From a virus: 59,581 bases of DNA. Within the stretch, counting starts at the first letter, position 1. Every line of letters begins with the position of its first letter. Shown here piece by piece: positions 44,722 to 54,666 of the stretch. The stretch lies in IMG/VR virus record IMGVR_UViG_3300044845_000879, positions 1 through 59,581 of that record; one strand, given 5' to 3'. The translations under genes and the position numbers were made by a program. The notes under the pieces are model-generated. The model was not told the DNA's origin. It made no database searches and worked only from the letters and a program-made list of their open reading frames with translations.

Positions 44722-45189
44722 TTATATTTTTGATATTAGTTCGTTTATTCTTTTAACACTTTCATTAACAGATGGATTATATTTGTCCACAGTTTTTGAA
44801 TGTTCTTGAGATGGTCTTACATTTGTAAAATCTTTTTTCTCGTGAGAGTCAATAAATTGGTTCATCATACCACCATTCATTTTGTTTGTCTTGGTATTCT
44901 TAACATAATCCCTCATTTTTCTTAATTCATCGTTAACCCAATTTTTTATTTCAGCGCCACCATTTAAAATAAATGAAGGTTCTTTATGGTTACCTTTAAA
45001 GTTATCAAAAAAGTTTTTAATTCTTTTTAATTGTTTATAATTGATAAATTTTTGAGATTGAAGTTCTTTATTTCTATTATAACCTTCAGTATTTTCATCC
45101 GCATTTTTTACCATATGAAAACATTTTTTCATATGTTCCCTTTTGTCGGATGGGAATTCTATTTCGTTATCGTATAAACTTTTATTCAC
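44722..45189 (-). CDS. Hypothetical basic protein (155 residues)
   Basis: This Lys/Asn-rich, largely helical protein has several Met-rich turns (KMNGGMMNQF). The end, NESVKRINELISKI, resembles the C-terminal helices of several other proteins in this genome. It overlaps the gene upstream by eight bases. No enzyme motif or named family. Confidence 0.52.
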   Translation of the reverse strand: MNKSLYDNEIEFPSDKREHMKKCFHMVKNADENTEGYNRNKELQSQKFINYKQLKRIKNFFDNFKGNHKEPSFILNGGAEIKNWVNDELRKMRDYVKNTKTNKMNGGMMNQFIDSHEKKDFTNVRPSQEHSKTVDKYNPSVNESVKRINELISKI

Positions 45190-46012
45190 CTTTTTTTATG
45201 AGTTTAATTAAATCTTCTTTTGAGTAACCATTTTTTTCAACATGATTTAAAAGAGACTTTAAATTTTTTCTAATTAATAATGGTAATTCATCAATGCTTT
45301 TACCCATTTCTTTTTTACTAACTTCAGAATTATCTGAATTTTTTTTATTCATCAACATATCTTCCACAACTTTAATCATTTTTTGTTTTTGAATTTCTGA
45401 TAGAGTTGCTCTTGTTACAAAATTTTTGTCTTTATAATATTTTGATTTTTTATCTTTGTTTCCTGTTGGGTCTTGTCCTTTTTGTTTTGTTCTTTCTTTA
45501 GCTTCGTCAGGGTCCATACCCATCTTCTTTACTAAATATTTGTAAGTTTGAGCTCCGTCCATATCTTCAGTTTCTTCGTAACCAAAAGCGCCTGACATAT
45601 CAATTTCACTAACTTCTTCAACTGACTCACCATAATATGTTCTATAACCACGAGAAATAGGGTCATTTGTAATTCTTGCTGCAGCAACAGTTTGGTCCAT
45701 GGTTTTCATTGGGTGAAGTTTCGGGTCAAGAATTGGAATTTTAGAATTGGATAATGCTCCATCTAAATTGACTAATTCTTCTAAATCTTTCTTAAGACCT
45801 TTAGTTGTTTTAATTTTTTTCTCTTTGGCAACTTTCTTAAGATGGTTTTTAACCTTAACACCTTTACTTTTTTCAAAATGAATTACCTCGTCTTTTTTAC
45901 GAGCTTCTGTTAAATTTTCCTCCACAGAGTAGTATAAAGAGTATTTTTCTCCCTTATCTCTTAAAAGAAAATAGTATGGTGATGAATAAAATTCTGTATC
46001 TGTTGTAATCAT
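45182..46012 (-). CDS. Hypothetical Lys-rich phage protein (276 residues)
   Basis: The N-terminal 30 residues form beta strands ([20 protein letters not shown]). A Lys-rich helical part (residues 35-70), an acidic patch and a C-terminal helical part follow. It has its own octamer and is divergent from the giant adhesin gene, with 53 bases between. No family recognised; the genomic setting suggests a late or virion-associated role. Confidence 0.55.
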   Translation of the reverse strand: MITTDTEFYSSPYYFLLRDKGEKYSLYYSVEENLTEARKKDEVIHFEKSKGVKVKNHLKKVAKEKKIKTTKGLKKDLEELVNLDGALSNSKIPILDPKLHPMKTMDQTVAAARITNDPISRGYRTYYGESVEEVSEIDMSGAFGYEETEDMDGAQTYKYLVKKMGMDPDEAKERTKQKGQDPTGNKDKKSKYYKDKNFVTRATLSEIQKQKMIKVVEDMLMNKKNSDNSEVSKKEMGKSIDELPLLIRKNLKSLLNHVEKNGYSKEDLIKLIKKGE

Positions 46013-46028
46013 CTCTTCTTTTTTATCT

Positions 46029-46036
46029 TATAAATA
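46029..46036 (-). promoter_or_regulatory. TATTTATA octamer before 46012
   Basis: It reads TATTTATA in the sense of the minus-strand gene, 16 bases before its ATG, inside the 53-base divergent gap. Confidence 0.5.
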
Positions 46037-46049
46037 CTAGCACACAAGG

Positions 46050-46057
46050 TATTTATC
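46050..46057 (+). promoter_or_regulatory. TATTTATC octamer before the giant adhesin
   Basis: TATTTATC lies eight bases before the ATG at 46066. The divergent gap holds one octamer per gene, each in the sense orientation, which argues that the direction is meaningful. Confidence 0.45.
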
Positions 46058-46065
46058 ATTGTAAT

Positions 46066-49000
46066 ATGGCATATCAAAATATTAATCAATATAATTTTAG
46101 AAGATTTGGTCTAAAACCTGTCAATGAAGTGACCGACTTATGTCTTGCATCAGATGAAAAAGATTATGACCAAGAAGTGATCTTTTCACCGTTATTAATT
46201 GGTGAAGACGATGGTAATAGAATGCCATTCAAATTTAATTTTAATAGTAGCGGTACCACATTATGTCAGGTTTCACCTTGTGTTTTTAGTAGTGATACAA
46301 TCGTTTCTGAAAATTATTGGAATCCAACAGATACTGACCCAAATTTTTGTCCTATTGTTACTAATTTATGTGATGTTGGTCTGACAGGTATTGACAACGG
46401 GTTAGTTCAGAATATGTCAGGAGAAACTATTCAAGTAACAACAGGGTTATATACAAATATTTCTGATAAATTTAGCAGATACAAATATGATAGGAGAATG
46501 AAACTTCATCCTATTACTGGTTTTACAACAACACAAAATAGATTATGGAATGATGGTTCATACAATTATGATTTATCTTACACAAACGCTGGTGGAGATA
46601 TTGGATATGTTGCAACTTTAAATGGTGGTTTCTATCAAGGGTTTTACAAACTTGCAGGATATGATTATCAAGTTTTCCCTGAAAGAGTTAGTTTAGGTTG
46701 GACGGCAGAGTTCATGTTAAAATATAGATGGACAGGTAATACTTCAGTTGGATTAAATGTTAGATACCCTGAAAATAAAGGAACCTTCTTTTATATGGGG
46801 GCAAGATCCGAAAATAAATTTTATCATTATGCCGATGGTAGTCCAAAACAAGATACAGGATATACAAGAGTTACCTCAGGTTTAACTTGTATGCATACTT
46901 GTGGTTGTGCTAGTAGTGCAAACACATCTTCAGAATGCCTTCAAGTATATCAACCATCAGGAGGAACAATAACAACATGTACTTGTGGATGTGCGTGTGA
47001 TTGTACGACCACAGCACAATACCCTGAAAAAGACCCATTATATGATGAGGTTTCAAACGCGCTGTCATTAAGATTAAGTGGGGATACTGGTAGTCCAAGA
47101 TTATGTGTTAAAACATATAGAATAACTGGCGGATGTGAAAGTACTGGAACTTGTCTTACAGGATTAACATATGTTACAGGAACTTCAGTGACTGAATGGT
47201 GTTCAACAAGAGGTATCTTTGATGATTGTTCAGGTACAACATATCAAAATGTTGAACATTGGGCTCAAATTGATGCCGTATTCCAAAGATATGAATGGTT
47301 TGACACTTGTGACCTTTACGATAAAGGTGGGTTAGGGTTATTAGTTAAAGATGTGTATTTTGCAACAATTGAAGGTAGGAGTGTTTCGTTAATTGAACCG
47401 CCAATTACCCGTGAACAACCTTATGACCCAGCGTCGACTGAAGTTGTAACATTTAATGACATGTGGACTGAAGAACAAAAGTACAGATTAGGTACACTTA
47501 AGTTCTATGTTAATGGTAAGTTATTCATGGTTGCCGAAAACTTTGAAGAAATTATTCCAAGATTATTAAATGTTGAAAAAGAAAAACAAATTGGTGTTGG
47601 GTACAACATTTCAATTGGTGGTGGTACCCAAGGTCTTCACGATAACTTAACTTTTTCAGGTGGATGTCCCACTGATTTAAGTGGTTTACAATATCAACAG
47701 GACCCTGAATGTTTAACAACTTATGATTTAGACAATACAATTTATTCAGGTTTAACAACCCAAATTAGATTAGAAGAACTTTTTGGCGGTAGTATGATTG
47801 GTGATATTAGTGCATTTAGAATGTACACCGAACCATTAAATCCTGCTCAAATAAAACACAACTTTAGAATATTAAAAAACACATATAATTTATTAAATCC
47901 TGATTGTCCTAATTGTAGAATTGTAATACCATCAAACGATTTATATTACATAATAATACCTGATAATGATTTATCATATATTAGTATACCTGCGAATGAT
48001 TTGTATTATGAACTAATTCAACCTAGTCCAACACCAACAAATACACCAACAGTAACTCAAACCCCGACAAATACACCAACACCAACGGTAACTCAAACCC
48101 CGACAAATACACCAACGGTAACTCAAACTCCGACAAATACAGAAACGCCAACAAACACACCAACGGTAACTCAAACCCCAACAAATACAGAAACGCCAAC
48201 AAATACACCAACGGTAACTCAAACTCCGACAAATACAGAAACGCCAACAAACACACCAACTACAACCGAAACACCTACACCAACAAATGCTTTGGATGTT
48301 TTTAATATAACTTCAGGTTCAACCGCAAATATTGCTTGTGATAGTGGTGTTATTGGAGTAATATATGCAGAAAATTTATCTTTTGATACTAATACACAAT
48401 TCTATAATAATCCAAATGGAGCCGTTATTGGTGATATGTCAGGATATTATAGTTATAGTGGGTTAGTTGTTGAATTAGACTCAAATGGTTTTGAGATAGG
48501 TGGATTTAGTTCTTGTGCTGTGGTTCCTTCGGTTACACCAACTAACACTCCAACTGAGACACCAACACCAACTAACACACCAACACCAACTGAGACTCCT
48601 ACTAATACACCAACCGAAACCTCAACACCAACTAATACATTAACACCAACTGAAACACAAATCATTACTCCAACACCAACAAACACTAATACTCCAACCA
48701 ATACACCATCCTCAACACCAAGTATTGTAACTTCAGGTTTGGTTATTCAACTTGACGCATATGAAAGCTCAAGTTACCCTGGCACAGGAACAACTGTTTT
48801 TGATATTACAGGTGGGTATGACCATACATTAATTGGTGCAACTTACACAGTTCTTAATGGTATAAAATGTTTTGATTGTACAACAGGAAATAATAGAGTT
48901 GATTACAACTTAACAGGACCTTTATTACCAAATTCAGGATACACATATATCACTTGGGCAAGATTGATACCTAGTAATGCTGGATTTAGAACAGTACTTT

Positions 49001-50262
49001 ATACAAAGGGTCCTCCTAAAATCACACCAATTACAATACCTAATGGAACAAGTACATTAGGATATTGGGCAACAGGATTTGTAAGCTCAGGATATGATGT
49101 AGCATCTTCAGCTGGCGTTTGGGTTCAGTTTGCGGTAGTTGGAACAAACACATCTCAAACATTCTACATAAATGGTTCACAGGTGGGAAGCACAATTAAT
49201 GAGGGTGCTGGTGGAACTACACATTGGGGGTGGGGTAATAATGATACTGCTTCTCAGCCTTGGGGACATGTTGCCAACATGTACTTTTACAACAGACAAT
49301 TAAGTCTTGATGAGATAACACAACAATACGATTATTTGGCTCCAAGATTTGTGGAACCAACACCGACCCCAACTCCAACAGTAACACCAACTAACACTCC
49401 AACACCCACTGAAACACCAATAACAGAACTAATTAATCCCGTTTTAATAAGTGGTATTAATGAATATATTTCAGTTGGTAATGGTGAGTATTTGGAATTT
49501 TTTGAACCAGAACCAACACCAAGTCCAACAGTAACTAAAACACCAACTAATACACCAACTCCAACTTCAACACCTGTAGTTCCCGTAACTACTAATCTTA
49601 GGTTATATTATGACCCAAGTAATTTATCAAGTTACCCTGGAACAGGTACGACAATTAATGATTTATCGGGTAATGGATTAAATGGAACAATGTCCAATAT
49701 CACATATACATCACCATACTTCACATATAATGGAACCTCATCACAAGTTAGTGTTGCGGATAATGTGTTATTAGAACCAGGAAGTGGGGATTGGACTATG
49801 GAAGTATGGGTTAATCAATCAGTTTTAGGTAATGATGTTGTACTTGGAAAGTTTGATGATGGGGGTCTTACTGTAGATGTAAGTTATAGTATCAGAACAA
49901 CTAATACTACATACTACGCTCAATTAGGTTCAGGTAGTGGTAGTGGTTCATCATTGTTTGTCAATAGTACAAACTACGTTGGAACGATTGGTACTTGGTA
50001 CCAAATAGTTTATGTGTTTACCAATGTCGCATCTAATACACTTGAAACATTTGTAAATGGTGTAAGTATAGGAAGTGTGGGTCATAGTTTGGCAAGTATA
50101 TTAAACTCAACTAACCCACTTTATATTGGTAGTTACAATGGTGGAGAGTTTCCTCAATGGTTTGATGGAAAAATTGGTATAACTCGTTTATACGACGCAT
50201 CACTTACCTCTTCCCAAGTATTACAAAACTTCAATGCGGATAAATCAAAATATGGATTATAA
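46066..50262 (+). CDS. Giant LamG/Pro-Thr-repeat adhesin or tail fibre
   Basis: This 1,398-residue modular protein is the largest in the window. Residues 1-650 are a large beta-rich domain with a Cys-dense insert at about 275-320 ([16 protein letters not shown]). Pro-Thr linker 1 is at 653-740, module M at 742-822, linker 2 at 823-885, LamG-like domain 1 at 886-1095, linkers 3 and 4 at about 1096-1180, and LamG-like domain 2 at 1185-1398. LamG/ConA-like folds bind sugars, so host recognition is likely. Three near-repeats of an I(I/S)IPxNDLxY element precede linker 1. The glycosylation cluster begins about 3 kb downstream. Confidence 0.72.
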   Translation: MAYQNINQYNFRRFGLKPVNEVTDLCLASDEKDYDQEVIFSPLLIGEDDGNRMPFKFNFNSSGTTLCQVSPCVFSSDTIVSENYWNPTDTDPNFCPIVTNLCDVGLTGIDNGLVQNMSGETIQVTTGLYTNISDKFSRYKYDRRMKLHPITGFTTTQNRLWNDGSYNYDLSYTNAGGDIGYVATLNGGFYQGFYKLAGYDYQVFPERVSLGWTAEFMLKYRWTGNTSVGLNVRYPENKGTFFYMGARSENKFYHYADGSPKQDTGYTRVTSGLTCMHTCGCASSANTSSECLQVYQPSGGTITTCTCGCACDCTTTAQYPEKDPLYDEVSNALSLRLSGDTGSPRLCVKTYRITGGCESTGTCLTGLTYVTGTSVTEWCSTRGIFDDCSGTTYQNVEHWAQIDAVFQRYEWFDTCDLYDKGGLGLLVKDVYFATIEGRSVSLIEPPITREQPYDPASTEVVTFNDMWTEEQKYRLGTLKFYVNGKLFMVAENFEEIIPRLLNVEKEKQIGVGYNISIGGGTQGLHDNLTFSGGCPTDLSGLQYQQDPECLTTYDLDNTIYSGLTTQIRLEELFGGSMIGDISAFRMYTEPLNPAQIKHNFRILKNTYNLLNPDCPNCRIVIPSNDLYYIIIPDNDLSYISIPANDLYYELIQPSPTPTNTPTVTQTPTNTPTPTVTQTPTNTPTVTQTPTNTETPTNTPTVTQTPTNTETPTNTPTVTQTPTNTETPTNTPTTTETPTPTNALDVFNITSGSTANIACDSGVIGVIYAENLSFDTNTQFYNNPNGAVIGDMSGYYSYSGLVVELDSNGFEIGGFSSCAVVPSVTPTNTPTETPTPTNTPTPTETPTNTPTETSTPTNTLTPTETQIITPTPTNTNTPTNTPSSTPSIVTSGLVIQLDAYESSSYPGTGTTVFDITGGYDHTLIGATYTVLNGIKCFDCTTGNNRVDYNLTGPLLPNSGYTYITWARLIPSNAGFRTVLYTKGPPKITPITIPNGTSTLGYWATGFVSSGYDVASSAGVWVQFAVVGTNTSQTFYINGSQVGSTINEGAGGTTHWGWGNNDTASQPWGHVANMYFYNRQLSLDEITQQYDYLAPRFVEPTPTPTPTVTPTNTPTPTETPITELINPVLISGINEYISVGNGEYLEFFEPEPTPSPTVTKTPTNTPTPTSTPVVPVTTNLRLYYDPSNLSSYPGTGTTINDLSGNGLNGTMSNITYTSPYFTYNGTSSQVSVADNVLLEPGSGDWTMEVWVNQSVLGNDVVLGKFDDGGLTVDVSYSIRTTNTTYYAQLGSGSGSGSSLFVNSTNYVGTIGTWYQIVYVFTNVASNTLETFVNGVSIGSVGHSLASILNSTNPLYIGSYNGGEFPQWFDGKIGITRLYDASLTSSQVLQNFNADKSKYGL
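48025..48290 (+). repeat. Pro-Thr repeat array, adhesin linker 1
   Basis: Repeated ACAAATACACCAACGGTAAC-type units alternate with CAAACCCCGACAAATAC units, encoding [10 protein letters not shown] and TETPTNTP blocks. Several stretches of over 20 bases recur exactly, so length polymorphism is expected. Confidence 0.88.
48289..48530 (+). repeat. Module M, copy 1 (shared with 52393-52640)
   Basis: This domain of about 80 residues ([47 protein letters not shown]) recurs in the gene at 51969 with clear DNA-level similarity. It is flanked by Pro-Thr arrays in both genes. Confidence 0.88.
48527..48720 (+). repeat. Pro-Thr repeat array, adhesin linker 2
   Basis: Thr-Pro-Thr-Asn and Thr-Glu-Thr-Pro codon blocks, more degenerate than linker 1, join module M to the first LamG-like domain. 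Confidence 0.8.
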
Positions 50263-50267
50263 ACAAA

Positions 50268-50275
50268 TATTTATA
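50268..50275 (+). promoter_or_regulatory. TATTTATA octamer before 50287
   Basis: TATTTATA lies 11 bases before the ATG and directly after the adhesin stop codon. Confidence 0.5.
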
Positions 50276-50286
50276 AAATAAAAAAT

Positions 50287-50781
50287 ATGTCATTAACAGG
50301 TAAAACAATCGGAGAATTAACTTTTTTAGCGGAACCAACCAATAACACTCTTATTCCAGTAGAACTGAGTGGTGTAACCTATCATATTGCTTACTCAGGC
50401 ATCACAAATAATCTTGGTAATACAGGTTCTTGGACAGTAACACCAGGAACTAACAATTACAGTTTTACAGTTGATATTAATAATACATATAACTTATGGG
50501 TTCTTGCAAATATACCAAATGGTATAATAGTTTATAATGCAACAGTAAGTGTTAGTAATTCTAATGTACCTGTAATTGGTGTTCAGTATGCATGGAATTA
50601 TACTGGTGGGGGTAGTCCAATATTGTTTACAAGTATCCCTGTACAGATTATAGGAACCGCGGGTGCAATATCCACAACGTCACCAGATGTAGGTACATCA
50701 ACAAATACATTTGTATTCGGTATTCAAAACAATACGGTATCAGGTCTTACGGTTAATTACGGATATGTTAAAGTAAGTTAA
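50287..50781 (+). CDS. Beta-rich fibre-associated protein
   Basis: This 164-residue protein is rich in Thr, Asn, Val, Gly and short beta strands, with no Cys, no repeats and no signal peptide. It is the only gene in this group without a Pro-Thr array. Its opening MSLTGKTIGELTFLAEPTNN is of a type seen at the start of phage fibre proteins. Likely a tail-fibre or head-fibre component; family not named. Confidence 0.6.
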   Translation: MSLTGKTIGELTFLAEPTNNTLIPVELSGVTYHIAYSGITNNLGNTGSWTVTPGTNNYSFTVDINNTYNLWVLANIPNGIIVYNATVSVSNSNVPVIGVQYAWNYTGGGSPILFTSIPVQIIGTAGAISTTSPDVGTSTNTFVFGIQNNTVSGLTVNYGYVKVS

Positions 50782-50782
50782 A

Positions 50783-51352
50783 ATGTACACTACAGACTGT
50801 AATTACTATAGAATAACAAATTATAATAATGTCCAAGAAGGATATTATAGTTGGACTGGTTGTACTGATATAATTGGCGTTAACCCTGTTGACCCACTTC
50901 AGACAAGTTATTTTTGTGCTAAAGACATTTCTGTTGAAGAATATGGTGCACCGCTTGATGTGGTCTTTATTGGTTTATGTCCGTCAAATACACCAACACC
51001 AACATTAACTCCAACACCAACACAAACTCCTGTAACACCAACACCTACACCAACACCTGTTACTCCAACTCAAACACCAACTCCAAGTGCAACGCCAACC
51101 GTTATTTATATGTATAACTTATGGTCAGGTGGGTATTATCAAAACGCTTGTGAAGCTGCGGGTATGTTCGCAAATCCTGCTAACGTAACAATCTATACAA
51201 CAAAACCATTTAATCTTTTAGTTCCTGGTGATAATGCCTTTGGTAATCAATCATTAACAATACCTCCAGTAAACGCTAATTTTACAATTTCAAATGGTAA
51301 TAGATTTATTCAATTAAGTGGAACGTTAGTAATTAATGTCGGATTGTGTTAA
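50783..51352 (+). CDS. Pro-Thr-linker virion protein
   Basis: This 189-residue protein has an N-terminal domain (1-70) with Tyr and paired Cys, then a Pro-Thr linker (71-112). The C-terminal beta-rich domain of about 75 residues ends in Cys. It starts one base after the preceding stop. The domain order (cap, linker, cap) copies the protein at 71-907 in miniature, suggesting that the set arose by shuffling around the linker. Confidence 0.6.
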   Translation: MYTTDCNYYRITNYNNVQEGYYSWTGCTDIIGVNPVDPLQTSYFCAKDISVEEYGAPLDVVFIGLCPSNTPTPTLTPTPTQTPVTPTPTPTPVTPTQTPTPSATPTVIYMYNLWSGGYYQNACEAAGMFANPANVTIYTTKPFNLLVPGDNAFGNQSLTIPPVNANFTISNGNRFIQLSGTLVINVGLC

Positions 51353-51367
51353 TTTAAAATAATTAAG

Positions 51368-51379
51368 TATTTATTTATA
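51368..51379 (+). promoter_or_regulatory. Overlapping octamers touching the start of 51379
   Basis: The run TATTTATTTATA contains TATTTATT (51368-51375) and TATTTATA (51372-51379), the latter sharing its last base with the ATG. With the motif this close, any transcript would be nearly leaderless, or the motif acts at the RNA level. Confidence 0.4.
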
Positions 51380-51906
51380 TGGCAATTGGAGTAAGAATTT
51401 TAAGTGATAATTTAAGTGGTCAGACCACAAATGTTACGTATTTTCCAAACACTGGAGGTACAATTGATTTGGGGGTACAAGTATTCCCATTTAATTATAT
51501 ATCAAGTTATTTTTATGGTGACTACGATTGTTATGTTCCAACTTATGGATACAATTATGTTGTTAATGTGCCAGGGCCAACGCCAACACCCACACCAACA
51601 TTAACACCAACCCAAACTCCAACTGCGAGTGTAACACCAACCCAAACTCCAACTAATACTGAAACACCAACTAACACTCCAACTGCGAGTGTAACACCAA
51701 CAGTTACAGAAACTCCAACAAATACTCCAACTGAAACTCCTACACCAACAGTTACAGAAACTCCAACTGAAACTCCTACACCAACAGTTACAGAAACACC
51801 AACAAATACTCCGACTGAAACTCCTACACCAACAGTTACAGAAACGCCAACCAATACACCAACAGTTACAGAAACACCAACCAGTACACCGACACCAACA
51901 TCATAA
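51379..51906 (+). CDS. Pro-Thr-tail virion protein
   Basis: In this 175-residue protein, residues 1-63 form a beta-rich, Tyr-rich domain. Residues 64-175 are uninterrupted Pro-Thr repeat (TETPTPTV type) running to the C-terminus with no cap domain. Proteins ending in a bare repeat may present it on the particle surface as an extended Thr-rich tail. The gene lies in the same series as 50287 and 51969. Confidence 0.6.
   Translation: MAIGVRILSDNLSGQTTNVTYFPNTGGTIDLGVQVFPFNYISSYFYGDYDCYVPTYGYNYVVNVPGPTPTPTPTLTPTQTPTASVTPTQTPTNTETPTNTPTASVTPTVTETPTNTPTETPTPTVTETPTETPTPTVTETPTNTPTETPTPTVTETPTNTPTVTETPTSTPTPTS
51573..51905 (+). repeat. Pro-Thr repeat array at the C-terminus of 51379
   Basis: GTTACAGAAACTCCAAC-type units, several exact over 20 bases or more, encode TVTETPT blocks to the stop codon. 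Confidence 0.88.
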
Positions 51907-51943
51907 TTTTTAAAAAATTTTAAAACAATAAACAATAACGTAG

Positions 51944-51951
51944 TATTTATA
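51944..51951 (+). promoter_or_regulatory. TATTTATA octamer before 51969
   Basis: TATTTATA lies 17 bases before the ATG, in a 62-base intergenic gap. Confidence 0.5.
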
Positions 51952-51968
51952 TTTAAACAGAATTTAAA

Positions 51969-53300
51969 ATGGCATGTAGCAAATATACTCTAACAAATAC
52001 GGGTACAACCGCAGTGAACTTCAACTATAGAAGATGCGATGACTCTATGTGGGAATATCAAGTAAATCTTGACCCAAATCAAACTAAAAATATTTGGTTA
52101 ATTGACGGAACCTATGATGCCGCTCAATTTTTTGAGGCGAGCATTGTTTTGGTTAATAACGGAGTATTTCCGTTATCTCCAACACCAACAAGAACTCCAA
52201 CTCAAACCCCAACGCCAACTCAAACTCAAACACCAACTGCAAGTGTAACACCAACTGCAAGTGTAACACCAACTCAAACTCCAACTAATACTCAAACTCC
52301 AACTAATACTCAAACTCCAACACCAACTCAAACTCCAACTAATACACAAACTCCAACTAATACACCAACACCGACTGTTACACCAACAAACGCTTTAGAG
52401 GCTTTCAATATAACTTCAGGGTCAACCGCAAATGAAGCATGTGGGGGTGGATTATTAGGAATTATTTATGCTGAAAATTCAATGTTTGACCAAAACACAC
52501 AATTCTATATTAATCCAAATGGTATTGTTTCAAGTGAAGACATATCAGGATTTTATAGTTATAGCGGATTAGTTGTTCAGTTAGAATCAGATGGATTTGA
52601 AACAGGAGGATTTAGTCTTTGTTCTGCATTACCGTCACCAACCCCAACACCAACAACAACACTTACCCCAACACCAACAATAACAAGTACTACAACACCT
52701 ACTCCAACACCTACTATTACACCTACCGCATCACAAACATTCTTTGTTACATATAGTTTAGGTTTTAATTTAACTTCAACCGATGATGCTTGTACGGATT
52801 TTGCAACACCTACCACATACTATAGTGCATATGTTGACAGACCTCAACCAAACATTGGTGAATATCTATATGACGATGATACACTTACAGATCCATCAGC
52901 AGATGGTTATTACTCTAATGGAGTTGCTTGGTGGCAAATTACAGGAGGTGAAGGTGAAGTCACCTCAACTGACCCTAATGGATGTCCAATACCAACTCAA
53001 ACTCCAACTAACACACCAACAAATACACCTACTCCAACAGGAACCCCTACAAATACACCTACTCCAACACCAACAAATACTGAGACCCCAACTAACACTC
53101 CAACTCCAACAATTACTGAGACTCCAACTAACACTCCAACTCCAACAATTACTGAAACCCCAACTAACACTCCAACTCCAACAATTACTGAAACCCCAAC
53201 TAACACTCCAACTCCAACAATTACTGAAACCCCAACTAACACTCCAACTCCAACAATTACTGAAACCCCAACTAATACTCCAACACCAACAACACCATAA
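51969..53300 (+). CDS. Modular Pro-Thr virion protein carrying module M
   Basis: This 443-residue protein has a small N-terminal domain (1-65), Pro-Thr linker 1 (66-140) and module M (142-222), a close relative of the domain in the giant adhesin. A second linker (223-256), a beta domain (257-338) and a terminal Pro-Thr array (339-443) of 12-residue units follow. The sharing of module M with the adhesin indicates exchange of cassettes between fibre genes. No enzyme motif is seen. Confidence 0.65.
   Translation: MACSKYTLTNTGTTAVNFNYRRCDDSMWEYQVNLDPNQTKNIWLIDGTYDAAQFFEASIVLVNNGVFPLSPTPTRTPTQTPTPTQTQTPTASVTPTASVTPTQTPTNTQTPTNTQTPTPTQTPTNTQTPTNTPTPTVTPTNALEAFNITSGSTANEACGGGLLGIIYAENSMFDQNTQFYINPNGIVSSEDISGFYSYSGLVVQLESDGFETGGFSLCSALPSPTPTPTTTLTPTPTITSTTTPTPTPTITPTASQTFFVTYSLGFNLTSTDDACTDFATPTTYYSAYVDRPQPNIGEYLYDDDTLTDPSADGYYSNGVAWWQITGGEGEVTSTDPNGCPIPTQTPTNTPTNTPTPTGTPTNTPTPTPTNTETPTNTPTPTITETPTNTPTPTITETPTNTPTPTITETPTNTPTPTITETPTNTPTPTITETPTNTPTPTTP
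52393..52640 (+). repeat. Module M, copy 2
   Basis: Encodes [27 protein letters not shown] and [20 protein letters not shown], matching the copy at 48289-48530 in protein and largely in DNA, including long exact stretches. Confidence 0.88.
53079..53290 (+). repeat. 36-base tandem repeat, about six copies
   Basis: Consecutive 36-base units encode a 12-residue [12 protein letters not shown] cycle, nearly identical in DNA (differences mostly at single third positions). The most regular array in the window, it reaches the C-terminus of the 51969 protein. Confidence 0.9.
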
Positions 53301-53331
53301 TTTTTAATAAAAAAATACAAATATATTTTAG

Positions 53332-53365
53332 AAAACCCTTCACCTTCGTGGAGGGTTTTTTATTT
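53332..53365 (+). terminator. Rho-independent terminator after the fibre gene series
   Basis: The stem AAAACCCT / AGGGTTTT has an inner partly paired loop and is followed by T. It separates the fibre genes from the second glycosyltransferase cluster. Confidence 0.85.
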
Positions 53366-53387
53366 TTATGTATAAATTATAACATAC

Positions 53388-54653
53388 ATGAAAATATTCG
53401 TTCAGATAGCATCTTACAGAGACCCTCAGTTGGTTCCAACAATTAAAGACATGTTGGCAAATGCCAAAAAACCAAATAACCTTGTTATCGGTATTGCAAG
53501 ACAATATAGTCCTGAAGACGGGTTTGATAACTTAGATGAATATAAAGACGACAAAAGATTTAGAATCTTAGATATTCCATATCAAGATGCCAAAGGTGTA
53601 TGTTGGGCAAGACACCAAGTTCAACAACTTTACAAAGGTGAAACATATACATTACAAATAGATTCTCACATGAGATTTGTTAAGGATTGGGATGATATCC
53701 TTATCAAGATGATAAAGGGGTTGCAGAAGGACGGGTACAAGAAGCCTCTACTTACGGGCTACGTACCTTCTTTCGACCCCGAAAACGACCCTGCAGGAAG
53801 AGCAACTGATGCTTGGAGAATGGCATTTGACCGTTTTATTCCTGAAGGTGCAGTATTCTTCCTACCTGAAACAATTCCAGGTTGGAGAGAAATGAAAAAA
53901 CCTGTAACTGCAAGATTTTACTCAGCTCACTTCTGTTTTACATTAGGACAATTCTCAACTGAAGTTCAACACAACCCTGAGTATTATTTTCACGGTGAAG
54001 AGATTTCAATTGCAGCAAGAGCTTACACTTGGGGTTATGATTTATTCCACACACATATTCCTGTTGTTTACCATGAATACACTCGTAAAGGTAGAACAAA
54101 ACAATGGGATGATGATAAAACTTGGGGGCAAAAAAATAGTCACTCACACTTAACAAATAGAAAACTGTTTGGTATGGATGGTGAAACTCAAGAAGGTCAT
54201 GATGGTCCTTATGGTTTTGGTCCTGTTAGAACTTTAACAGAATATGAAAAATATGCAGGAATTCTTTTCTCAAAAAGAGCAATTGACAAATATACTTTAG
54301 ATAAAAATTACCCACCAAATCCATATAATTTTGAAACAGAACAAGAATGGAAAGATAGTTTCTGTATGATGTTTAAACACTGTATCGATATTGGTTATTC
54401 TCAAGTCCCTGAAACAGATTACGATTTTTGGGTTGTTGCATTCCATGGTAAAGATGATAAAACATTGTTCCGTAAAGATGCAGATAAAAATGAAATTGCT
54501 GGTTTCATGAGAGACCCTGATAAATATTGTAAAGTGTGGAGAGAATTCCAAACTGACGAATTACCAACACATTGGGTGGTTTGGCCTCACTCAGAATCAA
54601 AAGGATGGTGTGATAGAATAACAGGTCAATTAACACATAATACGGTAAGCTAA
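53388..54653 (+). CDS. GlcNAc-transferase-like glycosyltransferase (GT60 type)
   Basis: This 421-residue protein matches the GT60-type fold known from Skp1 polypeptide GlcNAc transferases. It has VQIASYRDPQLVPTIKDML at the N-terminus, KGVCWARHQVQQLY, LQIDSHMRF (about 89-98, with the DxH metal motif) and HGEEISIAARAYTWGYDLF. GT60 founding members add GlcNAc to a protein hydroxyl, so this is the best candidate here for the first, protein-linked sugar. It directly follows the Pro-Thr proteins. A patch at 53695-53790 uses markedly more G/C-ending codons than the rest. Confidence 0.82.
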   Translation: MKIFVQIASYRDPQLVPTIKDMLANAKKPNNLVIGIARQYSPEDGFDNLDEYKDDKRFRILDIPYQDAKGVCWARHQVQQLYKGETYTLQIDSHMRFVKDWDDILIKMIKGLQKDGYKKPLLTGYVPSFDPENDPAGRATDAWRMAFDRFIPEGAVFFLPETIPGWREMKKPVTARFYSAHFCFTLGQFSTEVQHNPEYYFHGEEISIAARAYTWGYDLFHTHIPVVYHEYTRKGRTKQWDDDKTWGQKNSHSHLTNRKLFGMDGETQEGHDGPYGFGPVRTLTEYEKYAGILFSKRAIDKYTLDKNYPPNPYNFETEQEWKDSFCMMFKHCIDIGYSQVPETDYDFWVVAFHGKDDKTLFRKDADKNEIAGFMRDPDKYCKVWREFQTDELPTHWVVWPHSESKGWCDRITGQLTHNTVS

Positions 54654-54654
54654 C

Positions 54655-54662
54655 TATTTATA
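54655..54662 (+). promoter_or_regulatory. TATTTATA octamer before 54667
   Basis: TATTTATA lies four bases before the ATG. It places part of the second glycosylation cluster under the same signal as the virion genes. Confidence 0.45.
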
Positions 54663-54666
54663 AAAT

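Noticed and set aside
48025-48290. CRISPR-like appearance of regularly repeating units
   Set aside because: The repeats lie inside a coding frame with a codon-based period, have no unique spacers of constant length, and no cas genes are nearby.
51555-51935. Minus-strand open frame of Val-Gly repeats opposite a Pro-Thr array (also at 48453-48701 and 52997-53320)
   Set aside because: It is the mirror of the ACN-CCN codon repeat; Val-Gly strings arise automatically and no start context or globular part supports a gene.
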